Under the pieces are notes generated by a model. The model searched no databases. It had not been told where the DNA came from and saw only the letters and a list, made by a program, of their open reading frames with translations. From Ruania alkalisoli (GTDB lineage: Bacteria; Actinomycetota; Actinomycetes; Actinomycetales; Beutenbergiaceae), in contig NZ_CP063169.1 in assembly GCF_014960965.1 (NCBI RefSeq), positions 1,273,581-1,337,580 on the forward strand: a stretch of DNA of 64,000 nucleotides. The letters run 5' to 3'. Position 1 is the stretch's first letter. The number at the start of each line of letters is the position of its first letter. A program made the translations under genes and the position numbers. Positions 19,092 through 27,851 of the stretch are shown here, one piece after another.

Positions 19092-19957
19092 CCGCGCGGA
19101 TGCTGCCGGGCAAGCCGGTGGCCGAGGCGGTGCTCGCTGACCTCGCGCCACGGATCGAGGCGCTCGTCGCCGCTGGGCACAGGCCAGGGCTGGGCACGAT
19201 CCTGGTGGGCGACGACTCCGCATCAGCCGGGTATATCCGGATGAAGCAGGACAAGGCCGCCGAGCTCGGCTTCACGTCCCCGCACATCCACCTGCCGCAG
19301 GATGCGACGCAGGCGGACGTGCTGGCGGCGATCGCGGAGATGAACGAGGCAGACGATGTGCACGCGGTGCTCATGCAGCACCCGACCCCGCCGCAGATCG
19401 ACTTCGATGCTGCGCTACTCGCTCTCGACCCGGACAAGGACGTGGACGGCCTGCACCCGGTGAACATGGGGCGACTCGCGCTGGGCATGCCCGGCCCGGT
19501 TCCGTGCACTCCGGCTGGGATCGAGACGCTGCTGGCGCACTACGAGATCCCGATCGCCGGTCGTGAGGTGTGCATCCTGGGCCGGGGAACCACGCTGGGG
19601 CGTCCGCTCGCCCTGCTGCTCTCCCAGAAGCGCCCGACGGCCAACGCAGCCGTGACCGTGGTTCACACGGGTGTTCCGAACTGGGCCGACTACACCCGCC
19701 GTGCGGAGGTGGTCATCGCCGCGGCCGGCGTGCCGGGAATCCTGCAGCCGGAGCACCTGACGGCGGGAGTCACCGTGGTCGGGGGAGGTGTCCGTTACGA
19801 GGGGCGCAAGCTGCTCCCGGATGTGGATGAGGCGTGCGAGGCCGTAGCCGGCGCGATCACACCGCGTGTGGGTGGTGTGGGCCCGACGACGATCGCGATG
19901 TTGTTCAAGAACGCCGTGGAAGCTGCCGAACGCCGGGTGGGGACCGGCGGTCGGTAA
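19088..19957 (+). CDS. folD: methylene-THF dehydrogenase / methenyl-THF cyclohydrolase
   Basis: Converts 5,10-methylene-THF to 10-formyl-THF in two steps, supplying purN and purH. 289 residues with [13 protein letters not shown] (Tyr/Lys active-site pair), the QHPTPP and [13 protein letters not shown] segments, the NADP loop [14 protein letters not shown] and the C-terminal [14 protein letters not shown] 19088 overlaps the glyA stop (GTGA), indicating translational coupling. Together glyA and folD make the cofactor whose shortage the upstream ZTP riboswitch detects. Confidence 0.96.
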   Translation: MTARMLPGKPVAEAVLADLAPRIEALVAAGHRPGLGTILVGDDSASAGYIRMKQDKAAELGFTSPHIHLPQDATQADVLAAIAEMNEADDVHAVLMQHPTPPQIDFDAALLALDPDKDVDGLHPVNMGRLALGMPGPVPCTPAGIETLLAHYEIPIAGREVCILGRGTTLGRPLALLLSQKRPTANAAVTVVHTGVPNWADYTRRAEVVIAAAGVPGILQPEHLTAGVTVVGGGVRYEGRKLLPDVDEACEAVAGAITPRVGGVGPTTIAMLFKNAVEAAERRVGTGGR

Positions 19958-19992
19958 GGCACAGCGCCGGGTAGGGACTGGCGCCTAGCAGA

Positions 19993-20031
19993 AATCGCTC
20001 GTCGATCTGGTCGCCAGATCGACGAGCGATT
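19993..20031. terminator. perfect 18-bp hairpin between folD and convergent MarR gene
   Basis: AATCGCTCGTCGATCTGG pairs exactly with 20014-20031 across a 3-nt TCG loop. One of three related intergenic hairpins in the window (with 22912-22948 and 39686-39739). Confidence 0.75.
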
Positions 20032-20047
20032 CTGTCTGCCGTGGTGC

Positions 20048-20512
20048 TCAGCCGAGGAAGCGGATGAGGAGTCTGCGAAGGTCAGCGAGCTCGGCGTCGT
20101 CAAGATCGTGCGTGACGAGCCCGGCGATGGCGTCGGGAACATTGAGGGCGGTGAGTGCACCGTAGCCCTCGCCGGTGATCTCCACGATGTGCCGGCGGCG
20201 GTCATCGGGGTGGGGGGAACGGCGCACGTATCCGGAGCGTTCGAGCCCGGCGATGATGCGGCTGGTGGTCTGTTCGGTGACGCCCAGGTGGTCGGCGATC
20301 TCGCGCTGGGAGTGACCACCGCCAGCGAGGACGGCCAGCACTGGTAGCGAGGCGTGGCTGAGCGACCACTGGGCAAGGTAGGCGTCCCAGGCGCGCTCGA
20401 CCCGTCGGGCGGCTGCCGAGAGCAGGCGTCCGGTGGGCCACGCCTCCGGCGGTTCGGCAACGCCGGGCCCCGGTGTGGGCTCGGCGTGGTCAGGTGGGGA
20501 CGGGTAGGGCAC
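20048..20512 (-). CDS. MarR family transcriptional regulator
   Basis: 154-residue winged-helix dimeric repressor: helices around SLSHASLPVLAVLAGGG, the HTH HSQREIADHLGVTEQTTSRII and the wing HPDDRRRHIVEIT. GTG 20512 is preferred (GGATGG just upstream); ATG 20557 would add 15 residues. Divergent from the MMPL transporter (118 bp between starts), so it is probably that gene's regulator; ligand unknown. Confidence 0.85.
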   Translation of the reverse strand: MPYPSPPDHAEPTPGPGVAEPPEAWPTGRLLSAAARRVERAWDAYLAQWSLSHASLPVLAVLAGGGHSQREIADHLGVTEQTTSRIIAGLERSGYVRRSPHPDDRRRHIVEITGEGYGALTALNVPDAIAGLVTHDLDDAELADLRRLLIRFLG

Positions 20513-20630
20513 GGTTCCATCCTGGCACGGCCGGGTTGGCCGGCAATCGACCGGCATTTCGCGAGCTCGTGCCGTCAGCGAGGGACGTGGAACTTCCTCA
20601 CGTTCTGCCGCTTGCGTTGGAGGCGGCACC

Positions 20631-22910
20631 GTGAGCACAATACTAAGCATGCTGACTAATTCGCGTCGCGGCACCCTGCTTCGCTCTCTTCTCGTCGCAT
20701 GCGCCCTCCTGGCCTGGCTGGCGGTCGGTGCCTTCGGCGGGATGGCCCAGGGGCAGCTGTCCACCGTGCAGGAGAACGATCCCTCGGTGTTCCTGCCCGA
20801 GAGTGCCGAGTCCACCCGCGCTTCGGAGATCATCGACGAGTTCTCCGTCGACGAGACCTTTCCTGCGCTGGTGGTCATCGAGCGCTCCGACGGAGGCGCG
20901 CTCGATCGGGAGGATTTCGCGGTCATCGGTGACGTGGCTCAGTCGATCCCGGGACTCGACCTGCCAGATGAGACCACGATCGGCGATTACCTGAGCGCCG
21001 AGCAGGTCCCCGCGATCCCAAGCGAGGACGGTGAGGCGGCGCTGCTGCCGGTCTCGCTCGACGCCGCCACGGCCAGTGACCTCATCGGTGAGGAGGAAGA
21101 CCGGGTCTCGGTCGCCGTCGTGGATCGGCTGCGCGCCGAGGTGAGCCAGACGCTGCCCGACGCCGGGCTCGAGGGGTGGGTGACCGGGCCCGCCGCCGGT
21201 GCGGCCGACCTGGTCTCCGCCTTCGCCGGCATCGACGGGATCCTGCTCGGCGTGGCGCTGGCGGTGGTGTTGGTGATCCTGGCTTTCGTCTACCGTTCGC
21301 CGCTGCTGCCGTTCGCGGTGATCCTGACGTCTGTGTTCTCGCTGTGCTTGGCGGCGCTGGTGATCGTGCCGCTCGCCGGGGCGGATGTGCTGCTCCTGAA
21401 CGGGCAGAGTCAGGGCATTCTCTCGATCCTGGTGATCGGTGCGGCCACCGACTACTCGCTACTGCTGGTGGCGCGCTATCGCGAGGAGCTCACCCGCCAC
21501 GAGCACCCCGCCGCAGCGATGCGGGCGGCCTGGCGGGCGACGCTGGAGCCGATCGCTGCCAGCGCCGGCACCGTGATCGTGGGGCTGCTGTGTCTGCTGC
21601 TCTCGGACCTCGGCTCGAATGCGAGCCTCGGTCCGGTGGCCGCGATCGGCATCGTCGCCGCCGTGTTCGGGGCGCTGACCTTGCTGCCGGCGCTGCTGCT
21701 CATCCCGGGTTCCAGGGCCAGGGTGATGTTCTGGCCCAAGAGGCCCGTGCTCGACGGCGCAGGTCGCCACCGCGAGGAAGGTTCCCACGGTCTGTGGGCG
21801 CGGGTGGCGGACGTGGTCGGCCGTCGGGCGCGGCGGGTGTGGGTCGTCACGGCGATGGCGCTGCTCGCCCTGGCCGCGTTCGTTCCCACGTTTGACGCCG
21901 CGGGCACCAGCGATAACGACGTCTTCCTCAATGAGACCGAGTCGGTCACCGGGGAAGAAGTGCTGGCCGACCACTTCGCTGTCGGGACGGTGCAGCCGGT
22001 GGAGATCGTCGCGGACGAGTCGGCTGCTGCCGACGTGGTCGCGGCCGCCGAGCAGGTGCCTGGGGTTGTGAGCGCATCGGTGCTCACGGACTCCGGCCAA
22101 GGCAACTCGGACCAAGGCGGATCACCACCGGGTGGGTCGGACGAGGCAGGATCGGGTCAGGACGGCTCCGGTGCGGGAGCGCCCACGGAGGGTGAACCAC
22201 TCGTAGTCGAGGGCCGGGTGCTCGTGGAGGTCATCACCTCCGACTCCGCCGAGAGTCAGGAGGTGCTGACCACGGTGACCGCACTGCGGGAGGCGATGGC
22301 CGCCGTCGAGGGGGAAACGCTCGTAGGCGGGGCGGCAGCGGAACGCCTGGACACCCAGGAGACCGCGGAGCGGGATCTGCGCACGATCGTTCCGGTCGTG
22401 CTCGTGGTGATCGCAGTGATGCTGATGCTGCTGTTGCGCTCGCTGGTGGCACCGCTGGTGCTACTGGCCGCCAACGTGCTCTCCTTCGCTGCCACGATGG
22501 GACTGGCGGCGATCGTCTTCAACCACGTGCTCGACTTCCCTGGGGCCGATGCCACCGTGCCCCTGTACGGGTTCGTGTTCCTCGTCGCGCTGGGCATCGA
22601 CTATTCGATCTTCTTGATGACGCGCGTGCGCGAGGAGTCCTTGCAGCTGGGTACCAGGGCGGGGGTGCGACGCGGCCTGGCAGTGACCGGGGGAGTGATC
22701 ACCTCCGCCGGACTGGTGCTGGCAGCCACATTCTCGGCGCTGTGGGTGATCCCGCTGCTGTTCCTGGCACAGCTGGCGTTCATCGTGGCCGTGGGTGTGC
22801 TGATCGACACCTTCGTGGTGCGCAGCCTGCTGGTGCCCGGTGTCGTTCACGACCTGGGGCGGCGTTCGTGGTGGCCCTGGGCGAAGCGGGTGCCCGCCGA
22901 CCCGCAATGA
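20631..22910 (+). CDS. MMPL/RND-type membrane transporter
   Basis: 759 residues with the duplicated MMPL layout: TM1, a periplasmic loop (about 40-190), five helices (starting GILLGVALAVVLVILAFVYRS), a cytoplasmic linker, TM7, a second loop that contains a Gly/Ser/Asp-rich insert (about 487-520), and five more helices ending with FIVAVGVLIDTFVVRSLLVP. GATDYSLL and GIDYSIFL are the paired proton-relay helices. GTG 20631 is supported by GGAGG 8 nt upstream. Probably exports lipids or drugs; substrate unknown. Confidence 0.9.
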   Translation: MSTILSMLTNSRRGTLLRSLLVACALLAWLAVGAFGGMAQGQLSTVQENDPSVFLPESAESTRASEIIDEFSVDETFPALVVIERSDGGALDREDFAVIGDVAQSIPGLDLPDETTIGDYLSAEQVPAIPSEDGEAALLPVSLDAATASDLIGEEEDRVSVAVVDRLRAEVSQTLPDAGLEGWVTGPAAGAADLVSAFAGIDGILLGVALAVVLVILAFVYRSPLLPFAVILTSVFSLCLAALVIVPLAGADVLLLNGQSQGILSILVIGAATDYSLLLVARYREELTRHEHPAAAMRAAWRATLEPIAASAGTVIVGLLCLLLSDLGSNASLGPVAAIGIVAAVFGALTLLPALLLIPGSRARVMFWPKRPVLDGAGRHREEGSHGLWARVADVVGRRARRVWVVTAMALLALAAFVPTFDAAGTSDNDVFLNETESVTGEEVLADHFAVGTVQPVEIVADESAAADVVAAAEQVPGVVSASVLTDSGQGNSDQGGSPPGGSDEAGSGQDGSGAGAPTEGEPLVVEGRVLVEVITSDSAESQEVLTTVTALREAMAAVEGETLVGGAAAERLDTQETAERDLRTIVPVVLVVIAVMLMLLLRSLVAPLVLLAANVLSFAATMGLAAIVFNHVLDFPGADATVPLYGFVFLVALGIDYSIFLMTRVREESLQLGTRAGVRRGLAVTGGVITSAGLVLAATFSALWVIPLLFLAQLAFIVAVGVLIDTFVVRSLLVPGVVHDLGRRSWWPWAKRVPADPQ

Positions 22911-22911
22911 C

Positions 22912-22948
22912 ATTGCACGACGATCTGGTCGCCACATCGACGTGCAAT
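22912..22948 (+). terminator. hairpin overlapping the end of the MMPL gene
   Basis: 17-bp stem with two mismatches and a TCG loop, starting 2 nt after the MMPL stop. It shares the GATCTGG-TCG-CC core with the folD/MarR hairpin. The following 60 bp to the next gene are G-rich and otherwise featureless. Confidence 0.6.
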
Positions 22949-23013
22949 TCTGTGGATGGGTGGGCTGGGGCGAGGTGTCGGTGTGTGTCGGTGGGTCGTG
23001 ATGGGATGGATCC

Positions 23014-23838
23014 ATGCCGACAACGCCCCTGAGTATCGCCACGTTCAACGTCAACGGGATCCGCGCCGCCTTCCGGCGTGGGATGGACGCATGGCTGGCC
23101 GAGCACTCGCCCGATGTGCTCCTCCTGCAAGAGGTGCGCGCCACCGACGAGATCGTCGAGGGCTACCTCGGAGAGGGCTGGCATCTCGCTCACGAAGAGG
23201 CCAACGACAAAGGCCGGGCCGGGGTGGCGATTGCCTCCCGCCTCCCGCTCGACGGCGTCCGGTTCGGTGTGGGCGATCCAGCCGCCCGGGCCGATGGTGA
23301 AGTGGGCCGTTGGGTGGAGGCAGACGTGCGGGAGGGTGGCCGGCCGGTCACCGTGATCTCGACGTACATCCACTCCGGGACCGTGGGCACGCCGTCGATG
23401 GAGGAGAAGTACGCCTTCCTGGACAAGGTGACCGCGCGGATGGGGGAGCTGGCTGAGCAAGGGAGGGCCGCCGTCGTCGCGGGGGACGTGAACATCGGCC
23501 ACACGGAGCGTGACATCAAGAACTGGAAGGGAAACCGGAAGAACGCCGGGTTCCTGCCCGAGGAGCGCGCCTACCTCGATCGATGGACCGCGGAGCTCGG
23601 CTGGGTGGACCTCGGGCGGCGTTTCGCTGGTGACGTCGACGGGCCGTACACGTGGTGGTCATGGCGGGGCAAGGCATTCGACAACGACTCCGGCTGGCGT
23701 ATCGACTACCAGTTCGCCAGCCCCGCGCTCGCTCCGTTCGCGGCTGAGGCGGTCGTGGACCGGGCGCCGGCCTATGACCAGCGGATCTCCGACCATGCGC
23801 CGCTGCGGGTCAGGTACGAACTCGAGGGAGCAGCGTGA
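23014..23838 (+). CDS. xth: exodeoxyribonuclease III family AP endonuclease
   Basis: Metal-dependent endonuclease/exonuclease/phosphatase-fold enzyme for base-excision repair (AP-site incision, 3' end cleaning). 274 residues with all family blocks: FNVNGIRA (9-16), LLQEVRA (metal Glu), DVNIGHTERDIKNW, the DYQFASPAL region and the C-terminal catalytic SDHAPL. Monocistronic-looking, converging with the MFS gene. Confidence 0.93.
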   Translation: MPTTPLSIATFNVNGIRAAFRRGMDAWLAEHSPDVLLLQEVRATDEIVEGYLGEGWHLAHEEANDKGRAGVAIASRLPLDGVRFGVGDPAARADGEVGRWVEADVREGGRPVTVISTYIHSGTVGTPSMEEKYAFLDKVTARMGELAEQGRAAVVAGDVNIGHTERDIKNWKGNRKNAGFLPEERAYLDRWTAELGWVDLGRRFAGDVDGPYTWWSWRGKAFDNDSGWRIDYQFASPALAPFAAEAVVDRAPAYDQRISDHAPLRVRYELEGAA

Positions 23839-23854
23839 GCGAGTGAGCCAGTCC

Positions 23855-23875
23855 CGTGGCCTGAGTCCGGCCACG
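23855..23875. terminator. hairpin between convergent xth and MFS genes
   Basis: CGTGGCC/GGCCACG (7 bp) with a 7-nt loop, 17 nt after the xth stop. Confidence 0.45.
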
Positions 23876-23934
23876 CGGCCGCCGGATGCGGTTGCACGAC
23901 GTGACGGGGGCAGACGAATGCGTGGTCGAACTGC

Positions 23935-25269
23935 TCACGCGGGCGTCTCGGGAGAGGCAGGCGTCTCCAGGGAGTCAATGGCCGGCTCACCGGCGCGGGG
24001 AAGTTCGGTCATGCGCCAGAGTGGCGACAGCACCACGGGCATCGCCGCCAGCACCGTGCCCGCCACCGGCACCCACAGTGCTGTCGTGGTGCCCCAGGCG
24101 CTGCCGAGCCACCCGCCCAGCAGTCCTCCGAACGGGGAGATGCCCCAGACGATGAACCGCACCGAGGCGTTCATTCGGCCCAGTAGTCGCGGTGGGCACA
24201 GGCGCTGCCGGAAACTCACCGTGGCGATGTTGTAGACCACCATCAGGTACATCGTGGCGAACAGGCTCGCCGTCAGGGTGAGGGCTGGTGGAACGGGGAG
24301 CACAGCGGCCAGCGGAAGCAGCGGCAGCGGGACTGCCATACCGAGCGCGGCGACGGGGATGATGCGTGCCTCGCCGATCCAGGTGATCACACGCTCGCCG
24401 GAAACCGCGCCCAGCAAGCCGCCGATGGACGCACCGGAGAGAATGAGGCCCATCGTCGCCTCGGACTGGCCCAAGGTGCGCAGGATGTAGAGCGCCTCGA
24501 GTGCCGCCACGATGCCCCAGAACAGGTTGCCGAGCGCTGTGCACGCCACCATCCGGATCAGCAAACGTTCGGAGAACACGAAGCCCAGGCCCTCGCGGAT
24601 CTCCACCGCCAGGGGGCGGCGGTCCTCACGGCGTGGGAGCGTTTCGCGTGCCTTGATACGCCACACGAAGACCGCGGAGATGAGATAGCCGACGGCGTTG
24701 ATCCCGATCACGGTGCCGGGAGTGAACCAACGCAGCAGGTTCCCGCCGATCGCCGGACCACTCATTCGTGCCGCCGATGCTGTCGCCTGCAGCTTGGAAT
24801 TGCCCTCCACCACATGATCCATCCCGACGAGGGAGGGAATGTATGACTGGTGCGCGACGTCGAAGAACACCGTCGCACCGCCGAGGGCGAAGGCAGCGGC
24901 ATAGAGCAACGGCATGGAGGCGTGGTCGGTCAGTGCCGCCAGAACCACCACCACGAGCACGATCGCACGCAGCAGGTCGGCGCCGATGAGTACCCGGCGC
25001 TTGTGCATGCGGTCCACCCACGCGCCGGTGGGTAGCCCTATCAGGAGGAAGGCTGCCATGCCGGCGGCGGAGAGCAATCCCATCTGCCATTCCGTGGCTG
25101 TCAGTATCTGCACGGCCAGCACTGGTAGGGCGATGCTGGTGAGTTGGGCACCGAGCTGGCCGAACGCATCGCCGGCCCACAGGTGCCGGAAGTCGCGATG
25201 TCGCCACAGGCTCGGCCCGGGTGCTGGCGTCGCCGCTGCTGCGGCGGGTCCTGCTTGTGGGCTCGTCAT
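23935..25269 (-). CDS. MFS transporter, MFS_3-like exporter
   Basis: 444 residues with about twelve hydrophobic helices. The start (WRHRDFRHLWAGDAFGQLGAQLTSIALP) is typical of macrolide-exporter-like MFS proteins, and GAWVDRMHKRRVLIGADLLRA is the loop 2-3 signature. ATG 25269 is supported by a promoter just upstream on this strand: TTGACA (25299-25304), 17-bp spacer, AAGACT (25276-25281), then 6 nt to the ATG, i.e. leaderless. A palindrome covers the -35. Divergent from an HTH gene that is the likely regulator. Drug or metabolite export is inferred only from family. Confidence 0.88.
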   Translation of the reverse strand: MTSPQAGPAAAAATPAPGPSLWRHRDFRHLWAGDAFGQLGAQLTSIALPVLAVQILTATEWQMGLLSAAGMAAFLLIGLPTGAWVDRMHKRRVLIGADLLRAIVLVVVVLAALTDHASMPLLYAAAFALGGATVFFDVAHQSYIPSLVGMDHVVEGNSKLQATASAARMSGPAIGGNLLRWFTPGTVIGINAVGYLISAVFVWRIKARETLPRREDRRPLAVEIREGLGFVFSERLLIRMVACTALGNLFWGIVAALEALYILRTLGQSEATMGLILSGASIGGLLGAVSGERVITWIGEARIIPVAALGMAVPLPLLPLAAVLPVPPALTLTASLFATMYLMVVYNIATVSFRQRLCPPRLLGRMNASVRFIVWGISPFGGLLGGWLGSAWGTTTALWVPVAGTVLAAMPVVLSPLWRMTELPRAGEPAIDSLETPASPETPA

Positions 25270-25285
25270 AAGGATAGTCTTCGCC

Positions 25286-25309
25286 AGTGATTGGGAACTG
25301 TCAATCACT
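25286..25309. promoter_or_regulatory. palindromic operator over the MFS promoter
   Basis: AGTGATTG-N8-CAATCACT, perfect 8-bp arms. It overlaps the -35 TTGACA of the MFS promoter, so binding would block initiation. It lies 125 bp from the divergent HTH gene's start. Confidence 0.7.
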
Positions 25310-25434
25310 TGTATGGTTCGCCGGGCTGATCCATGGAGCGGTTTCCGCTTGCGAGGCGGTCGGGACCAGCCGCTTCCTTTGGCAAGGCGCCCGAAGGTCG
25401 GCGCAGGTGTGCGAGCGACGGATACGCTGAAGGT

Positions 25435-25953
25435 ATGACCGAGGGCTCCACGGCCGATGTTCCCGGTGCTGAGGCGGACGCCGACGCCCGCGCCTTGTCC
25501 TCCGCGCTGCGGATGCGCATCCTGCGCCTGTGCCTCGACGAGGCACTGACGAACAACGACATCGCGGCGAAGCTCGGCATGAACCCCGCGACCACCTACC
25601 ACCACGTGCGGATGTTGGCCGAGCGTGGGTTTCTCGCTGCCGAGACGGAGAGGCGGGGGCGGCGTGGGGCGCGAGAAGTGCCCTATCGAGCCACGGGGAA
25701 GTCCTGGGACGCGCCACTGGGGCCCGGGCAGAGCCGGGTCCTGGTGCAGGCCTTTCTGGACGAGTTCGCACAGGCCGATCCCGACGACGCCGCAATCATC
25801 CGGCTAGGCGTGCGCCTGAGTCCCGAGCGCCGTGACGAGCTGATATCCAGGATTGCCGAGCTCTTCACCGAGGCGAAGGCGGTCGGGCCCGACCCGGACG
25901 GTGAGCCATGGTCGCTGTTTTTCGTGGCCCACGAGGACGTCGGGCGGCGCTGA
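25435..25953 (+). CDS. winged-helix transcriptional regulator, ArsR/HTH_20 type
   Basis: 172 residues. The winged-helix domain spans about 18-85: ALSSALRMRILRLCLDEALT, NNDIAAKLGMNPATTYHHVR (recognition helix) and ERGFLAAETERRGRRGAREV (wing). The C-terminal half is helical and may bind a ligand or mediate dimerisation. TACGCT at 25423-25428 leaves 6 nt to the ATG, so the mRNA looks leaderless. Divergence from the MFS exporter and the palindrome between them suggest it represses the exporter. Confidence 0.82.
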   Translation: MTEGSTADVPGAEADADARALSSALRMRILRLCLDEALTNNDIAAKLGMNPATTYHHVRMLAERGFLAAETERRGRRGAREVPYRATGKSWDAPLGPGQSRVLVQAFLDEFAQADPDDAAIIRLGVRLSPERRDELISRIAELFTEAKAVGPDPDGEPWSLFFVAHEDVGRR

Positions 25954-26098
25954 GCGCGTCGAGTGGGAGCGCGATGCTGACGTTCGGCCCGAACGGTGGC
26001 TTTGGGGTGCATGCGGGTCGTGACGTCGCGTGATCGCGACCGCAGCGCCACGACGTCGCTGCGTTCCTTCGCGGTGTTCACGCGTAGACTTCCGGCTC

Positions 26099-26536
26099 GT
26101 GCAATTCGACACCCGGTTCGCCGCCTACGGCGTGATCATCGAGTCCCGCCGCGGCAGCGAACACATCCTGCTTGCGCTCTGGAACGAGTCCGACCGCCCC
26201 CGCTGGACCATGCCCGGCGGTGGTGCCGACCTCGCGGAGACCGCTGAGCAGACGATGGTGCGGGAGGTGTGGGAGGAGACTGGCTACACGGTCGAACCGG
26301 GCCCGCTGCTCGGCATCGACACCCACCATGTGCCCGCCGAACGTCGTCTGCACGGCACCCTGCCGATGAAGGCAGTGCGGGCGCTCTACGGGGCCACGAT
26401 CATCGGTGGCGAACTACGGCACGAGGTTGACGGCAGCACCGACGAGGCGCGTTGGATCCCGCTCTCGGACGTGCACACCCTGGACCGGGTGGAACTGGTG
26501 GACGTGGCGATCGACTTGTGGGGCTCACGGCCGTGA
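26099..26536 (+). CDS. NUDIX hydrolase
   Basis: 145 residues with the NUDIX box from GGGADLAETAEQTMVREVWEE to ETGY (about 41-66; catalytic REVWEE). GTG 26099 is chosen because TAGACT at 26085-26090 leaves 8 nt, giving a leaderless message; the frame is open further upstream without a plausible start signal. Substrate (a nucleoside diphosphate derivative) unknown. Confidence 0.85.
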   Translation: MQFDTRFAAYGVIIESRRGSEHILLALWNESDRPRWTMPGGGADLAETAEQTMVREVWEETGYTVEPGPLLGIDTHHVPAERRLHGTLPMKAVRALYGATIIGGELRHEVDGSTDEARWIPLSDVHTLDRVELVDVAIDLWGSRP

Positions 26537-26542
26537 GGCTGC

Positions 26543-26614
26543 GGAATCCCCTTTCAACTCTCGAACCACCACACGGCCGTCCGTCGTGTGGTTCGGTGGC
26601 GGGAAGGGGATTCC
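26543..26614. terminator. long hairpin between NUDIX and galK
   Basis: Outer arms GGAATCCCCTT (26543-26553) and AAGGGGATTCC (26604-26614), inner arms CGAACCAC-CACACG (26562-26575) and CGTGTGGTTCG (26585-26595) with a 3-nt bulge. Sits between two converging genes and is likely bidirectional. Confidence 0.65.
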
Positions 26615-26657
26615 ACGCGAAGTGCTGGATGTGCCGGTGGAGCGGGTCGGGCCCGGA

Positions 26658-27851
26658 TCAGTGGGCCGGGCCCGCAGCGGTCGCCGTCAGGAACGCCGGC
26701 GCACCAAAGCCGGCATCGGCGAAGGCCTGTTCGACCGTAGCCGACACCGCCTCACCCGTACCGGCCTCGATCAGCGCGATCGCGGACCCGCCGAACCCGC
26801 CGCCGGTCATCCGGGCACCCAGTGCGCCAGCCGAGCGAGCGGCCGTCACAGCCACGTCGAGCTCCGCGCACGAGACCTCGTAGTCCTCGGCGAGGGACGC
26901 GTGCGAGGCGTCCATCAGGTGCCCCACCTCATGAACCCGTCCGGCGTCGAGCAGGGCGACGAACTGCTGCACCCGTTCGATCTCAGTGACCACGTGCCGC
27001 ACCCGCTTCCGCGACTCCTCGTCAGGCAGGGCGGCCAACGCCCCGTCCAGTCGGTCCGGCGAGATCTCCCGCAGCGTCGGCACCTCGAGCGTCTCCGCCG
27101 CTGCTTCACAGGTCGCACGCCGCTGCGCATACTGACCGTCCACGAGGCTGTGCTCGGCTTTGGTGTCGATCACCAGCAGTTCCAGCCCTGCCTCAGTAAG
27201 GTCGAATGGGATGTGTCGCACCGACCCGTCCCGGCAGTCCAGGAGCAGCGCATGACCTTCGCGGGCGCGCAGCGAGGCCGCCTGGTCCATCCCGCCAGTG
27301 TTGGCACCCGCGATCTCGTTCTCGGCACGAATGGAGGCATCCACTAGCTCGACGCGCCCGGAATCCGTGCCGGCGTCCGGGCCTGTCCAGCCCGGCGCAT
27401 CGGCGAATGCCACCGCGAACGCGCACTCCAGTGCCGCCGACGAGCTCAGCCCCGATCCATACGGGACGCACGAGGCCACCGCAGCGTCGAAACCGCCAAC
27501 CCGGTGCCCGGCCTGCTCCAGCGCCCAGGCCACCCCGACCGGATATGCTCCCCAGCCCTGAACGGCGCCGGGCGCGACCGCGTCCAACTCGGCCGACCAC
27601 ACGCCGGGCTCTCGCTCGGAGACCAGGCGGGCTGCGCCGTCATCGGTGCGCCGCAGGGCCACGTACGTGCGGTGGGGCAGCGCGATCGGCAGGCACAGGC
27701 CACCGTTGTAGTCGGTGTGCTCACCGATGAGGTTCACCCGGCCTGGCGCCGACCACACGCCATCGGGCTCGCCGATGAAGGTGCCGGCGAAGGTCTGGCG
27801 GGCTTGGGCCGCGCCCTCGTCCTCGGTCCAAGCATGCACGGTGGCTCTCAT
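26658..27851 (-). CDS. galK: galactokinase
   Basis: GHMP-family kinase phosphorylating galactose at C1 (Leloir pathway). 397 residues: galactokinase signature GRVNLIGEHTDYNGG (about 37-51), ATP loop VPYGSGLSSSAALE, and the third motif GARMTGGGFGGSAIAL. ATG 27851 overlaps the galT stop (ATGA), so the pair is translationally coupled. galE is not in the window. Confidence 0.96.
   Translation of the reverse strand: MRATVHAWTEDEGAAQARQTFAGTFIGEPDGVWSAPGRVNLIGEHTDYNGGLCLPIALPHRTYVALRRTDDGAARLVSEREPGVWSAELDAVAPGAVQGWGAYPVGVAWALEQAGHRVGGFDAAVASCVPYGSGLSSSAALECAFAVAFADAPGWTGPDAGTDSGRVELVDASIRAENEIAGANTGGMDQAASLRAREGHALLLDCRDGSVRHIPFDLTEAGLELLVIDTKAEHSLVDGQYAQRRATCEAAAETLEVPTLREISPDRLDGALAALPDEESRKRVRHVVTEIERVQQFVALLDAGRVHEVGHLMDASHASLAEDYEVSCAELDVAVTAARSAGALGARMTGGGFGGSAIALIEAGTGEAVSATVEQAFADAGFGAPAFLTATAAGPAH

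Noticed and set aside
20636-20662. MarR operator at the MMPL start (AT-rich, AGCATGCT core)
   Set aside because: Only the central 8 bp are palindromic and the site lies within the first codons of the MMPL gene; too weak to annotate, though a regulator site there is possible.
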